A stretch of DNA of 64,000 nt, taken from contig NZ_WQRF01000001.1 in the NCBI RefSeq assembly GCF_009758415.1, positions 1,302,001 through 1,366,000 of the forward strand, written 5' to 3'. Positions within the stretch are counted from its first letter, which is position 1, and every line of letters starts with the position of its first letter. Both the position numbers and the translations under genes were made by a program. This DNA comes from Devosia marina (lineage in GTDB: Bacteria; Pseudomonadota; Alphaproteobacteria; Rhizobiales; Devosiaceae). Positions 46,670-54,788 of the stretch are shown here, in pieces. Under the pieces are notes generated by a model. It searched no databases, had not been told where the DNA came from, and saw only the letters and a list, made by a program, of their open reading frames with translations.

Positions 46670-46720
46670 CTACCCCACGTTGCCGATGCGCCTGCTTACT
46701 ACGAGAATGAGTGCCCGCAC
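46670..46720 (-). CDS. ilvL: Branched-chain leader peptide of ilvIH
   Basis: 16 codons, GTG start to TAG: MRALILVVSRRIGNVG. Seven of sixteen residues are Leu, Ile or Val, including the block LILVV. GGAG lies 7 nt before the GTG. The ORF sits between a promoter-like sequence and an intrinsic terminator, the arrangement of ilv leader peptides in which stalling at branched-chain codons prevents termination. Which segments form the antiterminator was not resolved (GTGGGG at the end of the ORF is a candidate partner for the terminator's TCCC). Confidence 0.75.
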   Translation of the reverse strand: MRALILVVSRRIGNVG

Positions 46721-46750
46721 TGGACCGCTCCAAAAATTCTAGACGGCGCA

Positions 46751-46780
46751 TTGATAGAAGCACTGTCACGCCAAAGTCAA
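46751..46780 (-). promoter_or_regulatory. Promoter of the ilvIH leader
   Basis: Minus strand TTGACT (46780-46775), 18 bp, TATCAA (46756-46751). Transcription would start near 46744, about 24 nt before the leader GTG, leaving a leader of roughly 220 nt before ilvI. Confidence 0.6.
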
Positions 46781-46913
46781 GCCGCCATGCACCCATTGCC
46801 GCCAGCGAGCCGGGATTCCCGTGCACGGGCGCGTTTCCGGCCCGAATGGGGGCTGGCAGCACGCCATTGAGATGTTAAGGCGGAGCCAACACGAAAAATG
46901 ACAGTTCGGTGAC

Positions 46914-48413
46914 ATGGGCAAAAGCGCGCTCGACAAGGATCTGCAGCGGTTTTCGGGCCTCGAGAAAGCGACCCATAATCTGAGCCGCTCGCTGGCCGCA
47001 CCCGGCATTGCGCTGGTCTTCCTGCTGCTGGTGGGCGCCTGGGCCGCTTTCGTCATGGGCCAGGGTCCGGGCACCTATGTCGTAGTCATCGCCGCGCTGA
47101 TCGCCGGCTACATGGCTCTCAATGTCGGCGCCAACGACGTGGCCAACAACATGGGCCCGGCCGTGGGGTCCAAGGCGCTGACCATGGTTGGTGCCTTGAT
47201 TATCGCCGGTATTTTCGAGGCGGCGGGCGCCTTGCTGGCTGGCGGTGACGTGGTCAACACCGTTGCGCGCGACCTGCTGATCTCCCCAGAAATGGAAAGC
47301 CGCACCTTCATCATGGTGATGATGGCCGCCCTTCTGGCCTCCGCGCTCTGGGTCAACCTGGCCACTTTTGTTGGTGCCCCAGTCTCCACCACGCATGCTG
47401 TCGTCGGCGGTGTTGTCGGCTCGGGCATCGCCTCGGCCGGCTTTGCCATCGTCAATTGGCCCACCATTGCGGCCGTGGCAGCAAGCTGGGTCATTTCTCC
47501 GGTCATGGGGGGCATGATCGCGGCTGTGTTTCTGGTCATCATCCGCATGACCATCACCACGCGGCTCGACAAGATCACCTCGGCGCGCGTCTGGGTCCCG
47601 ATATTCGTTGCCGTCATGACCGGCATTTTCACGATGTATCTGGCCACCAAGGGGCTGAGCCGCATCTGGAAGCCCGGCTGGGGCATCCCGATCGCGCTCG
47701 GCATTGCCTTTGGCGCGCTGGGCTGGGTTGCCGCCATGCCCTGGGTCCGCCACCAGTCGCGTCACATGGAGAACCGCAAGAAGCACGTGGCCGCGCTTTT
47801 CCGCCTGCCGCTGATCGTCTCTGCCGCGCTGCTTTCCTTTGCCCACGGCGCCAATGACGTGGCCAATGCCATCGGCCCATTTGCCGCTATTGTCACCGCC
47901 ATTCAGACCGGTCACGGCGAAGTCTCGGGCATCACCCTGCCCCTTTGGGTCCTGGCCATCGGCGCCCTCGGCATCTCGCTGGGGCTGGCCCTGTTCGGCC
48001 CCCGCCTCATCCGCACGGTGGGCGAGCAGATCACCAAGCTTAATGAAATCCGCGCCTTTTGCGCCGCGCTTTCAGCGGCTGTTACCGTGTTGATCGCATC
48101 GGCATTGGGTATGCCTGTGTCATCCACCCACATTGCTGTCGGCGCGGTGTTCGGCGTCGGTTTTGTGCGCGAATATATCTCGCGCCGCGACTTGCAGGGC
48201 ACGGCCGTGCCGATCAATGCCCGCTTCGTCGACCCCAGCCAGCTCAATGCCACACCTGAAGAGGCCCTGGCCAATGCCCGTCGCATTGAAACTCGCATGC
48301 TGGTGCGGCGCCAGCATGTCTATTCCATCGCGGCGGCGTGGGTGATTACCGTCCCCGCCTCGGCGCTGGTCTCGGCATCGCTCTATTTCGGGCTGAGCCT
48401 GCTGATCCCCTAA
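46914..48413 (+). CDS. pit: Inorganic phosphate transporter, Pit family
   Basis: 499 residues with about ten to twelve membrane helices and the duplicated Pit signature: GANDVANNMGPAVGSKALT near residue 80 and HGANDVANAIGPFAA near residue 315, each followed by PVSTTHAVVGGVVGSG or PVSSTHIAVGAVFGVG. Pit proteins import metal-phosphate with protons at low affinity. This is the long form with a cytoplasmic loop between the halves. It is divergent from ilvI across a shared 389-bp region that holds the ilv leader. Confidence 0.94.
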   Translation: MGKSALDKDLQRFSGLEKATHNLSRSLAAPGIALVFLLLVGAWAAFVMGQGPGTYVVVIAALIAGYMALNVGANDVANNMGPAVGSKALTMVGALIIAGIFEAAGALLAGGDVVNTVARDLLISPEMESRTFIMVMMAALLASALWVNLATFVGAPVSTTHAVVGGVVGSGIASAGFAIVNWPTIAAVAASWVISPVMGGMIAAVFLVIIRMTITTRLDKITSARVWVPIFVAVMTGIFTMYLATKGLSRIWKPGWGIPIALGIAFGALGWVAAMPWVRHQSRHMENRKKHVAALFRLPLIVSAALLSFAHGANDVANAIGPFAAIVTAIQTGHGEVSGITLPLWVLAIGALGISLGLALFGPRLIRTVGEQITKLNEIRAFCAALSAAVTVLIASALGMPVSSTHIAVGAVFGVGFVREYISRRDLQGTAVPINARFVDPSQLNATPEEALANARRIETRMLVRRQHVYSIAAAWVITVPASALVSASLYFGLSLLIP

Positions 48414-48447
48414 AGCACTGCCCTTCGTCCGTCAGGACTGGCCCCCA

Positions 48448-48906
48448 CTAGCTCGAAATCACCCGGTTGTGCAGCGCCAGAGCCAGGCGCCCCAATGTCT
48501 GGTCTGCCAACAGGCGCCGCGCCTCGGACAATGTCGCCCAGTGGCGCATGCGCTGTCCCTTTTCCTTGTAGTCGTCGAACTGCTGCGTTACCCGCAGCGG
48601 ATAGAGATCGACGTCGACCAGCCCGACATTATCCCCGCCGGCGCCGGTCCGGTAGGTACCGATGATTTCGCTGGAAATCTCCCCGGTGACTCCCGCCTCC
48701 TCCTGCGCCTCAACCGCGGCGCTCTCCCAGGGCGTCATGTCGGGTTCGATGGCGCCCTTGGGAAAGATCCACTTGCCGCTGCGGCGCGATGTGATCAGCA
48801 AAAACGCCATGCGGCCTTCAATGATCGCATAGGGCATGGCGCCGGATTGGCGTAGGCTCGATGCGGTTTCGACCCGCGGGCTCCAATGTTTCAGTATTTC
48901 GCGCAT
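48448..48906 (-). CDS. NUDIX hydrolase
   Basis: About 152 residues. The NUDIX region reads GAIEPDMTPWESAAVEAQEE followed by AGV; the metal-binding EAQEE is intact but the Arg that usually precedes it is Val. The preceding WIFPKGAIE is the DIPP-like (diphosphoinositol/diadenosine polyphosphate hydrolase) form. Substrate unknown. I start at ATG 48906 because the in-frame upstream codon at 48975 abuts the terminator of the cold-shock gene. Confidence 0.85.
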   Translation of the reverse strand: MREILKHWSPRVETASSLRQSGAMPYAIIEGRMAFLLITSRRSGKWIFPKGAIEPDMTPWESAAVEAQEEAGVTGEISSEIIGTYRTGAGGDNVGLVDVDLYPLRVTQQFDDYKEKGQRMRHWATLSEARRLLADQTLGRLALALHNRVISS

Positions 48907-48975
48907 ATCGTTCAACGGCACATTCGACTCGTCACTTTCCCTAGGCGGACAGATCGTGCACACGATTGCAAGCAA

Positions 48976-48996
48976 AAGGGGCCCAACGGGCCCCTT
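48976..48996 (-). terminator. Terminator after the cold-shock gene
   Basis: AAGGGGCCC-GTT-GGGCCCCTT plus TT on the minus strand, a 9-bp stem 67 bp after the stop of the cold-shock gene and before the NUDIX gene. Confidence 0.88.
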
Positions 48997-49062
48997 CCAT
49001 TCCGGTTCTTCACCGTTTCCTTGGGGAACGGCAAAGACCGGTCAATAATCTGCGTCTCGTGC

Positions 49063-49278
49063 TTAGCTCAGCAGGGTCAGTTCGGTGGCCGAGACCTTGC
49101 CGTCGCGGCCGGTCTGCAGCTCGAAGCTCACCTTGTCGCCTTCATAAAGGCCCTGCAGGCCCGAACGCTGCACGGCGGAAATGTGGACGAATGCGTCCTT
49201 TTCGCCGTTGTCGGGCGAGATGAAGCCGTAGCCCTTGGTGGTATTGAAGAATTTCACGGTCCCGGTGATGGCGGCCAT
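49063..49278 (-). CDS. Cold-shock-domain protein (Csp)
   Basis: 71 residues, a single cold-shock domain with both RNA-binding motifs: KGYGFISPD (RNP1) and DAFVHIS (RNP2). It binds single-stranded RNA/DNA as an RNA chaperone. ATG 49278 (GAGGA 8 nt upstream) gives the canonical size; the frame stays open upstream without coding character. The upstream leader is long, as is common for cold-induced csp genes, but cold induction is not shown here. Confidence 0.95.
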   Translation of the reverse strand: MAAITGTVKFFNTTKGYGFISPDNGEKDAFVHISAVQRSGLQGLYEGDKVSFELQTGRDGKVSATELTLLS

Positions 49279-49514
49279 GTCTTGGTCCTCTAGGTCTGTT
49301 GTGCCGCAGTGTGCGGCGGAAGGGTTTGTCCGGGAGTGTGCAACTTTTCCGGACTTACGGTTCACGAGATCAGGAGGTAGCCAAGTTTCCGGCAAGCCGG
49401 TCGTTCAGTTAGCGCAAGACAAGTGGCACGTATGCCAAAATTATCGCTGTTTTTGTTGACTTTTTCAAGACCGCCCGGCGCGCTCAATCGATTGTCCGCA
49501 CGTGTTCAAAACAA
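49279..49514. other. Leader of the cold-shock gene
   Basis: No gene. It contains the presumed promoter and long 5' leader of the minus-strand csp gene; about 49420-49465 is AT-rich. I see no riboswitch or clear hairpin. Confidence 0.4.
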
Positions 49515-49540
49515 CACCCGGTCGGGGGGCCAACCGGGTG
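49515..49540 (-). terminator. Terminator of the glycine-zipper lipoprotein gene
   Basis: CACCCGGT / ACCGGGTG 8-bp stem with a 10-nt loop; on the minus strand followed by TTGTTTTG, 57 bp after the lipoprotein stop. Confidence 0.8.
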
Positions 49541-49597
49541 TCTGGCGCCTGGGGGCGCTTGGCCGCAGGGGGCGCTGCGGCTTGGCTATGCTGCGCG

Positions 49598-49873
49598 TTA
49601 TCCGCGCGGGCAGGTATCGATATAGCGGGTGCCGTCACGGCGCTCGTAAACACAGCGGTCGCGGCTCGTCCCGTAATAACCAAGAAGCTCGCCAGCAGCA
49701 GCACCGGCCACGGCGCCGATACCGGCACCAACAGCTGTGCCGACAACATTGCCGCCAGTTGCGGTGGCTCCGACGATGCCGCCACCAATGGCACCCACGG
49801 TCGCACCCTGCTGGGTGGTGGTGCAGGCGGCCAGGGACAGGCAGGTTGCGGCGATAATCAGGATCTTGTGCAT
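49598..49873 (-). CDS. Glycine-zipper lipoprotein (17-kDa-antigen-like)
   Basis: 91-residue precursor. Lipoprotein signal peptide MHKILIIAATCLSLAAC with lipobox LAAC (Cys 17). A glycine-zipper follows (VGAIGGGIVGATATGG, GTAVGAGIGAVAGAAAGE), then a tyrosine/arginine-rich end with two cysteines (DRCVYERRDGTRYIDTC). Such proteins insert in the outer membrane and are often called osmotically inducible or 17-kDa surface-antigen-like. GGAGG lies 6 nt before the ATG. Confidence 0.9.
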   Translation of the reverse strand: MHKILIIAATCLSLAACTTTQQGATVGAIGGGIVGATATGGNVVGTAVGAGIGAVAGAAAGELLGYYGTSRDRCVYERRDGTRYIDTCPRG

Positions 49874-49953
49874 TAATTCCTCCAACGAAACACTTGCACG
49901 AAGCAATGCACGGCTCCGTGAATGGTTCCGGCAGGGTTTTAATCTTTCTTAAC

Positions 49954-50313
49954 TCAATCCCGGCCCTTGCCCACCAAACCGGCCAGAGCCAGTCCTGCCC
50001 AGCCCAGCATCATCAGGCCGCCGCCCAGCGGTGCGGCCCCGCCAAACACCCCCTGCCCGGCAAATTCGCGCATCGCCAGGTCGCCGCCGAACAGCAGCGT
50101 GCCGCCTGCCAACACCAGTCCGGCACCCAACAGAACGCGTCCCTGCCCGAACAGCCCAAGCGCCACCAGCACTGGCGCATGGGCCAGAAACATCGCCGCC
50201 AGGGCGCTAAGGTTCCGGCTCTCGCCATGCGAGGCGGCAGCCGCTGCGGCAACGCCAAGTGCGCCCATCAGGCCGGCAAGCACCAGCAAATGTCTCGGCA
50301 CCAATCTGGCCAT
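49954..50313 (-). CDS. DUF423 membrane protein (YgdD-like)
   Basis: 119 residues with four hydrophobic helices; starts with HLLVLAGLMGALGVAAAAAA then SHG and later VLLGAGLVLAGGTLLFGGDL, matching DUF423. Function unknown. ATG 50313 is used; upstream in-frame codons have no membrane character. It is divergent from the MATE gene by 74 bp. Confidence 0.87.
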   Translation of the reverse strand: MARLVPRHLLVLAGLMGALGVAAAAAASHGESRNLSALAAMFLAHAPVLVALGLFGQGRVLLGAGLVLAGGTLLFGGDLAMREFAGQGVFGGAAPLGGGLMMLGWAGLALAGLVGKGRD

Positions 50314-50387
50314 CTCATGCTCCAGACATCGGTCGCGCTTTCGCACGGAACCGGATTGGACTACAGCATGGGCTGCGAGTGAGAGAC

Positions 50388-51809
50388 ATGACAATGAGCG
50401 ACAACGTCGCGGCGGCCCGTGCGGCGCCACAGAACCCCATGGCCAAATCCGGCTGGGGCACGGAGTTGCGTGCCACCTTTGCCCTGGCCTGGCCCCTGGT
50501 CATCGCCCAGGTCGCCCAGAATGCCCTGCAGGCCACCGATGTCCTGATGATGGGCTGGCTTGGACCGGAAGCGCTTGCCGCTGGCACTTTGGCGAGTAGC
50601 TTTCTGATGCCCCTGTTCCTGTTCGGCGTCGGCGCGGTTAGTGCCGTTGCACCACTAACGGCTCAGGCGCGCGGCCGACGCGATATCAAGGCCATTCGCC
50701 GCGTCGTCCGCCAGGGATTCTGGGCCGCTATTGCCTTGGCGCTGCTGCTCACACCGATCCTGTTGCAGATCCGCACCGTCTATGGCTGGCTCGGCCAGGA
50801 CCCGGTCCTGGCCGAAAGGGCCGAAGAATACATCCAGATCGCTGTTCTGATGCTGGTGCCCGCCATGGGCGTCATCGTCCTGCGCTCCTTCCTCTCCACC
50901 TTCGATTCCACGCGCATCATTCTGGTCATCACCCTGGGCGGTGTCATCGTCAACGCCATCACCAACTACCTGCTGATGTTCGGCAATTTCGGCCTGCCGC
51001 GGCTGGAACTGCGTGGCGCTGCCATCGCCACGGTCCTGACCAACCTGTTCATGCTCGGCGCCATGCTGACCTATGTGCTGCGCCACCGCCGCTTCAAGCG
51101 CTTCAACATACTTATCCGCTTCTGGAAGCCCGATTGGCCCCGCTTCCGCGAGATCTTCCGCATCGGCACGCCCATTGGCCTGACTGTGCTGGCCGAAGTT
51201 GGCCTGTTCGCCGCCGCCGCCATTTTGATGGGCCGTCTGGGCACCGACGAGCTGGCCGCCCACGCTGTGGCGCTGCAATGCGCCTCGCTGGCCTTCATGG
51301 TTCCGCTGGGGCTCGGGATCGCCGCCACGGTGCGCGTCGGTGTCGCCTATGGCCGCAAGGACACCGAAGGCATCCGCAAGGCGGGCTGGATGAGCTTTCT
51401 GCTCGGCACCGGCTTCATGGCTATCTCTGCCCTTGCCTTCATCCTGTTCGGCCCGGTCATAGTCGCCCTTTTCCTCGACCCTGCCCTGCCGCAGAACCAG
51501 AATGCATTGATGTTCGCTGCAACCTATCTCGCCATCGCCGGACTGTTTCAGATCGTCGACGGCGCCCAGGTGGTCGCCGCCCATGCCCTGCGCGGCCTGA
51601 GCGACACCAAAGTGCCCATGTTGATGGCCATTTTCGGCTATTGGCTGGTTGGCCTGCCCGTCGCCTGGCTGTTGGGATATGTGCTCGACATGCGTGGCGT
51701 GGGCATCTGGCTCGGCCTTGCCGCCGGTCTCGCCTTCGTCGCCGTCTTGCTGGTTGGTCGTTTCGCCCTCCGCGAGCGCCTGGGCCTGATGCGCTCCATC
51801 AACGCCTAA
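50388..51809 (+). CDS. MATE-family efflux transporter (NorM-like)
   Basis: 473 residues with twelve predicted membrane helices. Seen: LAWPLVIAQVAQNALQATDVLMMGWLG (read as LAWPLVIAQVAQNALQ and TDVLMMGWLG), VPLGLGIAATVRVGVAYGR and GIWLGLAAGLAFVAVLL. MATE proteins export cationic drugs by sodium or proton antiport. Two ATGs (50388 and 50394) are possible; GAGAG is better spaced for the second. Its last 4 bp overlap the convergent miaA stop. Confidence 0.92.
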   Translation: MTMSDNVAAARAAPQNPMAKSGWGTELRATFALAWPLVIAQVAQNALQATDVLMMGWLGPEALAAGTLASSFLMPLFLFGVGAVSAVAPLTAQARGRRDIKAIRRVVRQGFWAAIALALLLTPILLQIRTVYGWLGQDPVLAERAEEYIQIAVLMLVPAMGVIVLRSFLSTFDSTRIILVITLGGVIVNAITNYLLMFGNFGLPRLELRGAAIATVLTNLFMLGAMLTYVLRHRRFKRFNILIRFWKPDWPRFREIFRIGTPIGLTVLAEVGLFAAAAILMGRLGTDELAAHAVALQCASLAFMVPLGLGIAATVRVGVAYGRKDTEGIRKAGWMSFLLGTGFMAISALAFILFGPVIVALFLDPALPQNQNALMFAATYLAIAGLFQIVDGAQVVAAHALRGLSDTKVPMLMAIFGYWLVGLPVAWLLGYVLDMRGVGIWLGLAAGLAFVAVLLVGRFALRERLGLMRSINA

Positions 51810-52699
51810 GGGGCCTTACCCTCCAGGCCCAGACGCGGCCAGTCACCCATGCGGTTGCGGAACCAGGTACGTTGCCGCTTGGCATATTGATGGGTGGCGA
51901 TGGTGGCCAGCGTGATCGCCTCGCCCTGGCTATGTACACCATCGAGCCAGTCGGAAATCTCGCGCACGCCGATGGCTTTCATCACCGGCAGGCTCGGATC
52001 GAGCCTCTGCGCCCGCAACGTCTCAACCTCCTCGACCGCGCCACTGGCGAACATCGCTTCAAAGCGACGTGCAATGCGCTCGCGCAGTACATCGCGATCG
52101 GGTGAAAGCACCATGCGCTCGACCGACCATCCCTCCAGCAGGCCCGGTTGCTGATCGTCCTGGAAACTCGACAGTGCGCGTCCCGTCGCGCGCTTGACCG
52201 CAATGGCCCGCGTCACCCGCTGCGGATCGGCCACCTTCAGGCGCCGGGCGGTCACCGGGTCTTCCGCTTCCAGCAGGGCCATCCGCTGCGGTTCTTCAAG
52301 CGCTTGAATCTCTTGTTGAACTTCAAAGGTCAGCGTGGAAGAGATTTCCGGCACCTCAGCGAATCCATTTGTCAGCGCTTCAAAGTAAAGCCCTGTCCCA
52401 CCGACAAAAATCAGTTCGCGCGCCGGTTCGACCGCATCCAGGATCAGCTTCGCCGCCCGGACCCATTGCCCGGTCGAAAACCGCTCCGCGGCCGGCACAA
52501 TGCCGTAAAGGCGATGCTCTGCCTCTGCTTCATCCGCGACGCTCGGGCGGGCCGTCACGATCCGCAGCGTATCGTAAACCTGCATGGCATCGGCATTGAT
52601 GATGACGCCACCGCCTGCGCGCGCGCGCTCCAGCGCCAGCGCCGACTTGCCGCTGGCAGTCGGACCCGCTATCAGCACAGCGCGCCTTTGGCTCATCAT
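51806..52699 (-). CDS. miaA: tRNA dimethylallyltransferase
   Basis: 297 residues. P-loop GPTASGKSALALERARAG, NADAMQVYDTL and LIFVGGTGLYFEAL are the family blocks; the C-terminal RTWFRNRMGDWPRL is the usual ending that contacts tRNA. MiaA isopentenylates A37 of tRNAs reading UNN codons, which influences decoding at leucine and other codons and hence leader-peptide control. Two adjacent ATGs mark the start, preceded by GGGAG. The frame remains open upstream only because it is antisense to serB. Confidence 0.96.
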   Translation of the reverse strand: MMSQRRAVLIAGPTASGKSALALERARAGGGVIINADAMQVYDTLRIVTARPSVADEAEAEHRLYGIVPAAERFSTGQWVRAAKLILDAVEPARELIFVGGTGLYFEALTNGFAEVPEISSTLTFEVQQEIQALEEPQRMALLEAEDPVTARRLKVADPQRVTRAIAVKRATGRALSSFQDDQQPGLLEGWSVERMVLSPDRDVLRERIARRFEAMFASGAVEEVETLRAQRLDPSLPVMKAIGVREISDWLDGVHSQGEAITLATIATHQYAKRQRTWFRNRMGDWPRLGLEGKAP

Positions 52700-52717
52700 A
52701 GAACTCTCCCGAAAGTT

Positions 52718-53599
52718 ATGCCCGCCATGCCGGTTCTTTCTCTCATCGCCAATCCCGCCGACCCTGAGTTGAGCGTAACGCTGGCGCAGGCTGTGGTGGC
52801 CCAAACCGGCGGAGAACTCAACTGGCTGAACCACGGTGTGGCCTGCGACATTCTCGAGCCCGATGCACCAGATGCTCTGGCGGTCGCCCGCGACATCATC
52901 GGCGCCAAGGCCGTCGATGCCAATCTGGTAGCCACCGAAGGCCGCCGCAAGCTTCTGCTGGTTGCCGACATGGACTCCACCATGATCGAGCAGGAATGCA
53001 TCGACGAATTGGCCGCCGCGCTCGATCTCAAGCCACAGGTTGCGGAAATCACTGATCGCGCCATGCGGGGCGAACTCGACTTCGCCCAGGCGCTGGACAC
53101 GCGCGTTGCCCTGCTCAAGGGGCTGGAGCGCAAGGTGATCGAGGAGGTGCGCCGCGAAGCCATCACACTGGCGCCCGGCGGCCGCGCCCTGGTGCAGACC
53201 ATGAAGGCCTATGGCGCCTATACCTCGCTTGTTTCGGGCGGCTTTACCTTCTTTGCCGACTATTTCGCCAAGCGCATCGGCTTCGACGAAGCCATTGCCA
53301 ATGTGCTCGAATTCGATGGCGACAGGCTCACTGGAACGGTTGCCAAGCCCATTGTCGACAAGAATACCAAGCGCGAGCGCCTGCTGGCTCTGGCCGGTGC
53401 ACACAATCTCGACCTCGCTCGCACCATGGCGGTCGGCGATGGCGCCAATGACCTCGACATGATCGGGGTGGCCGGTTTTGGCGTGGCACTGCACGCCAAG
53501 CCAGCGGTTGCCGAAGCGGCCGGCATCCGCATCGACCATGGCGACCTTACCGCCCTGCTCTACCTGCAGGGCTATTACGACGACGAATTCGTCCGCTAG
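52718..53599 (+). CDS. serB: Phosphoserine phosphatase
   Basis: 293 residues. The N-terminal about 70 form a divergent ACT-like region, followed by a HAD domain: LLLVADMDSTMIEQECIDEL (nucleophile Asp84, acid Asp86), SLVSGGFTFFADYFA (motif II Ser), and AVGDGANDLDMIGVAG (motif IV). Last step of serine synthesis. An alternative ATG lies three codons in (52727). It starts 18 bp from divergent miaA. Confidence 0.95.
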   Translation: MPAMPVLSLIANPADPELSVTLAQAVVAQTGGELNWLNHGVACDILEPDAPDALAVARDIIGAKAVDANLVATEGRRKLLLVADMDSTMIEQECIDELAAALDLKPQVAEITDRAMRGELDFAQALDTRVALLKGLERKVIEEVRREAITLAPGGRALVQTMKAYGAYTSLVSGGFTFFADYFAKRIGFDEAIANVLEFDGDRLTGTVAKPIVDKNTKRERLLALAGAHNLDLARTMAVGDGANDLDMIGVAGFGVALHAKPAVAEAAGIRIDHGDLTALLYLQGYYDDEFVR

Positions 53600-53617
53600 T
53601 TGACCGCTCTAACAACG

Positions 53618-53649
53618 AAGGCCGGCGCAGTTTCCTGCGCCGGCCTTTT
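53618..53649 (+). terminator. Terminator between serB and hflC
   Basis: AAGGCCGGCGCAG-TTTC-CTGCGCCGGCCTT then TT, a perfect 13-bp stem 18 bp after serB. The convergent hflC ends 17 bp beyond and could use it in reverse. Confidence 0.94.
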
Positions 53650-53666
53650 GTTGACGTGCCCTGGGC

Positions 53667-54785
53667 CTACTGGCTGGCCGGCACTTCGGTCGGGGTTGCA
53701 CCCTCGACCGATGGCGGAGTCTCCTCAGCCGGAGGCGGGGCCTCTGTGCCCACGGTTGGCTGCAGTTCAGAACCATCGTCCAGCGTCATGGTCGGCGCCA
53801 CGGTTTCTTCGATGCCCAGGCCATCCAGTGCCGGCTCATTCGAGCTGGTGCTGGGGGTTTGAGGCGCCGATCGCTGCGGCAGCGGCGTTGCAAAGCTTGT
53901 GCTGGCCGCCGGGATTTCGCCGTCCGAACCGAAGTAGCGGAAAAAGGCGCTATCAGGCGAGAGGACCATGGTGGTGCCGGTATTGGCCAGCGCCGTCCGG
54001 TAGGATTCCATCGAGCGATAAAACTCGAAGAATTCCGCGTCCTGCCCGTAAGCCGAGGCAAAAATGCGGTTCCGTTCCGCATCGCCCGTACCACGGATGA
54101 TTTCAGCATCGCGTGTCGCTGCAGCGACGATTTCCACCGCCTGACGTTCGGCAATGGCGCGCAGGCTCTGCGCCTGTTCCTGACCACGGGCACGCAGCAG
54201 CGCGGCCTCAGCCAGACGTTCGGCACGCATGCGCTCATAAGTCCGTTCGGACACTTCATCCGCAAGATCCGTGCGCAGGATGCGCACATCGACGATCTCG
54301 ATGCCCAGTGCAGCCATTTCAGGCCGCATCAGATCGCGCGCTTCGGTCATCATCTGCGGACGCTGCTCGGACAGAGCGGCATTGAACTCACGCAGACCAT
54401 AGACCTGACGCAAGGCAGCATCGAAACGCGTCGCGATACGATCCTGGGCGACCGACAGCTGACCAAGCGCCCGCTGGCGGAACAGCACCGGATCCACGAT
54501 CTTGTAGGTCAGGAAAGCGTCCACCTCGTAGAACGCGCCGCCCGAGACCTGCACGGTCATGTCGGCGATATCCTGGCGCAGCAGACGATCTTCAATGATC
54601 TGTACGCTATCCACAATATCGGTCGGAATCTTGAAATAAAGACCCGGTTCGGTGCGGACATCGGTGATCTGGCCGAACCTCAGAACGATGGCCTGCTCAC
54701 GCTCATTGACCACATAGATCGATGAGAACAGCACATAGAGGGCCCCCACCAGGACGGCGCCGATGATAAAGAGACGATTGCTCAT
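53667..54785 (-). CDS. hflC: HflC, SPFH-family regulator of FtsH
   Basis: 372 residues: N-terminal membrane helix (LFIIGAVLVGALYVLFSSIY), then the SPFH/Band 7 domain (ALGIEIVDVRILRTDLADEV) and a helical region with AIAERQAVEIVAAATRDAE. A Pro/Thr/Ser/Glu-rich tail of about 70 residues extends beyond the usual end. With HflK it forms a periplasm-facing cage around the FtsH protease and limits its access to membrane substrates. It starts 3 bp after hflK. Confidence 0.95.
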   Translation of the reverse strand: MSNRLFIIGAVLVGALYVLFSSIYVVNEREQAIVLRFGQITDVRTEPGLYFKIPTDIVDSVQIIEDRLLRQDIADMTVQVSGGAFYEVDAFLTYKIVDPVLFRQRALGQLSVAQDRIATRFDAALRQVYGLREFNAALSEQRPQMMTEARDLMRPEMAALGIEIVDVRILRTDLADEVSERTYERMRAERLAEAALLRARGQEQAQSLRAIAERQAVEIVAAATRDAEIIRGTGDAERNRIFASAYGQDAEFFEFYRSMESYRTALANTGTTMVLSPDSAFFRYFGSDGEIPAASTSFATPLPQRSAPQTPSTSSNEPALDGLGIEETVAPTMTLDDGSELQPTVGTEAPPPAEETPPSVEGATPTEVPASQ

Positions 54786-54788
54786 GGC

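Noticed and set aside
51806-53539. A 577-residue fusion reading miaA plus upstream sequence
   Set aside because: The upstream half is exactly antisense to serB; the true miaA start has tandem ATGs and GGGAG at 52699.
52148-53599. 483-residue extended SerB
   Set aside because: The N-terminal 190 residues would be antisense to miaA; SerB homology starts near 52718.
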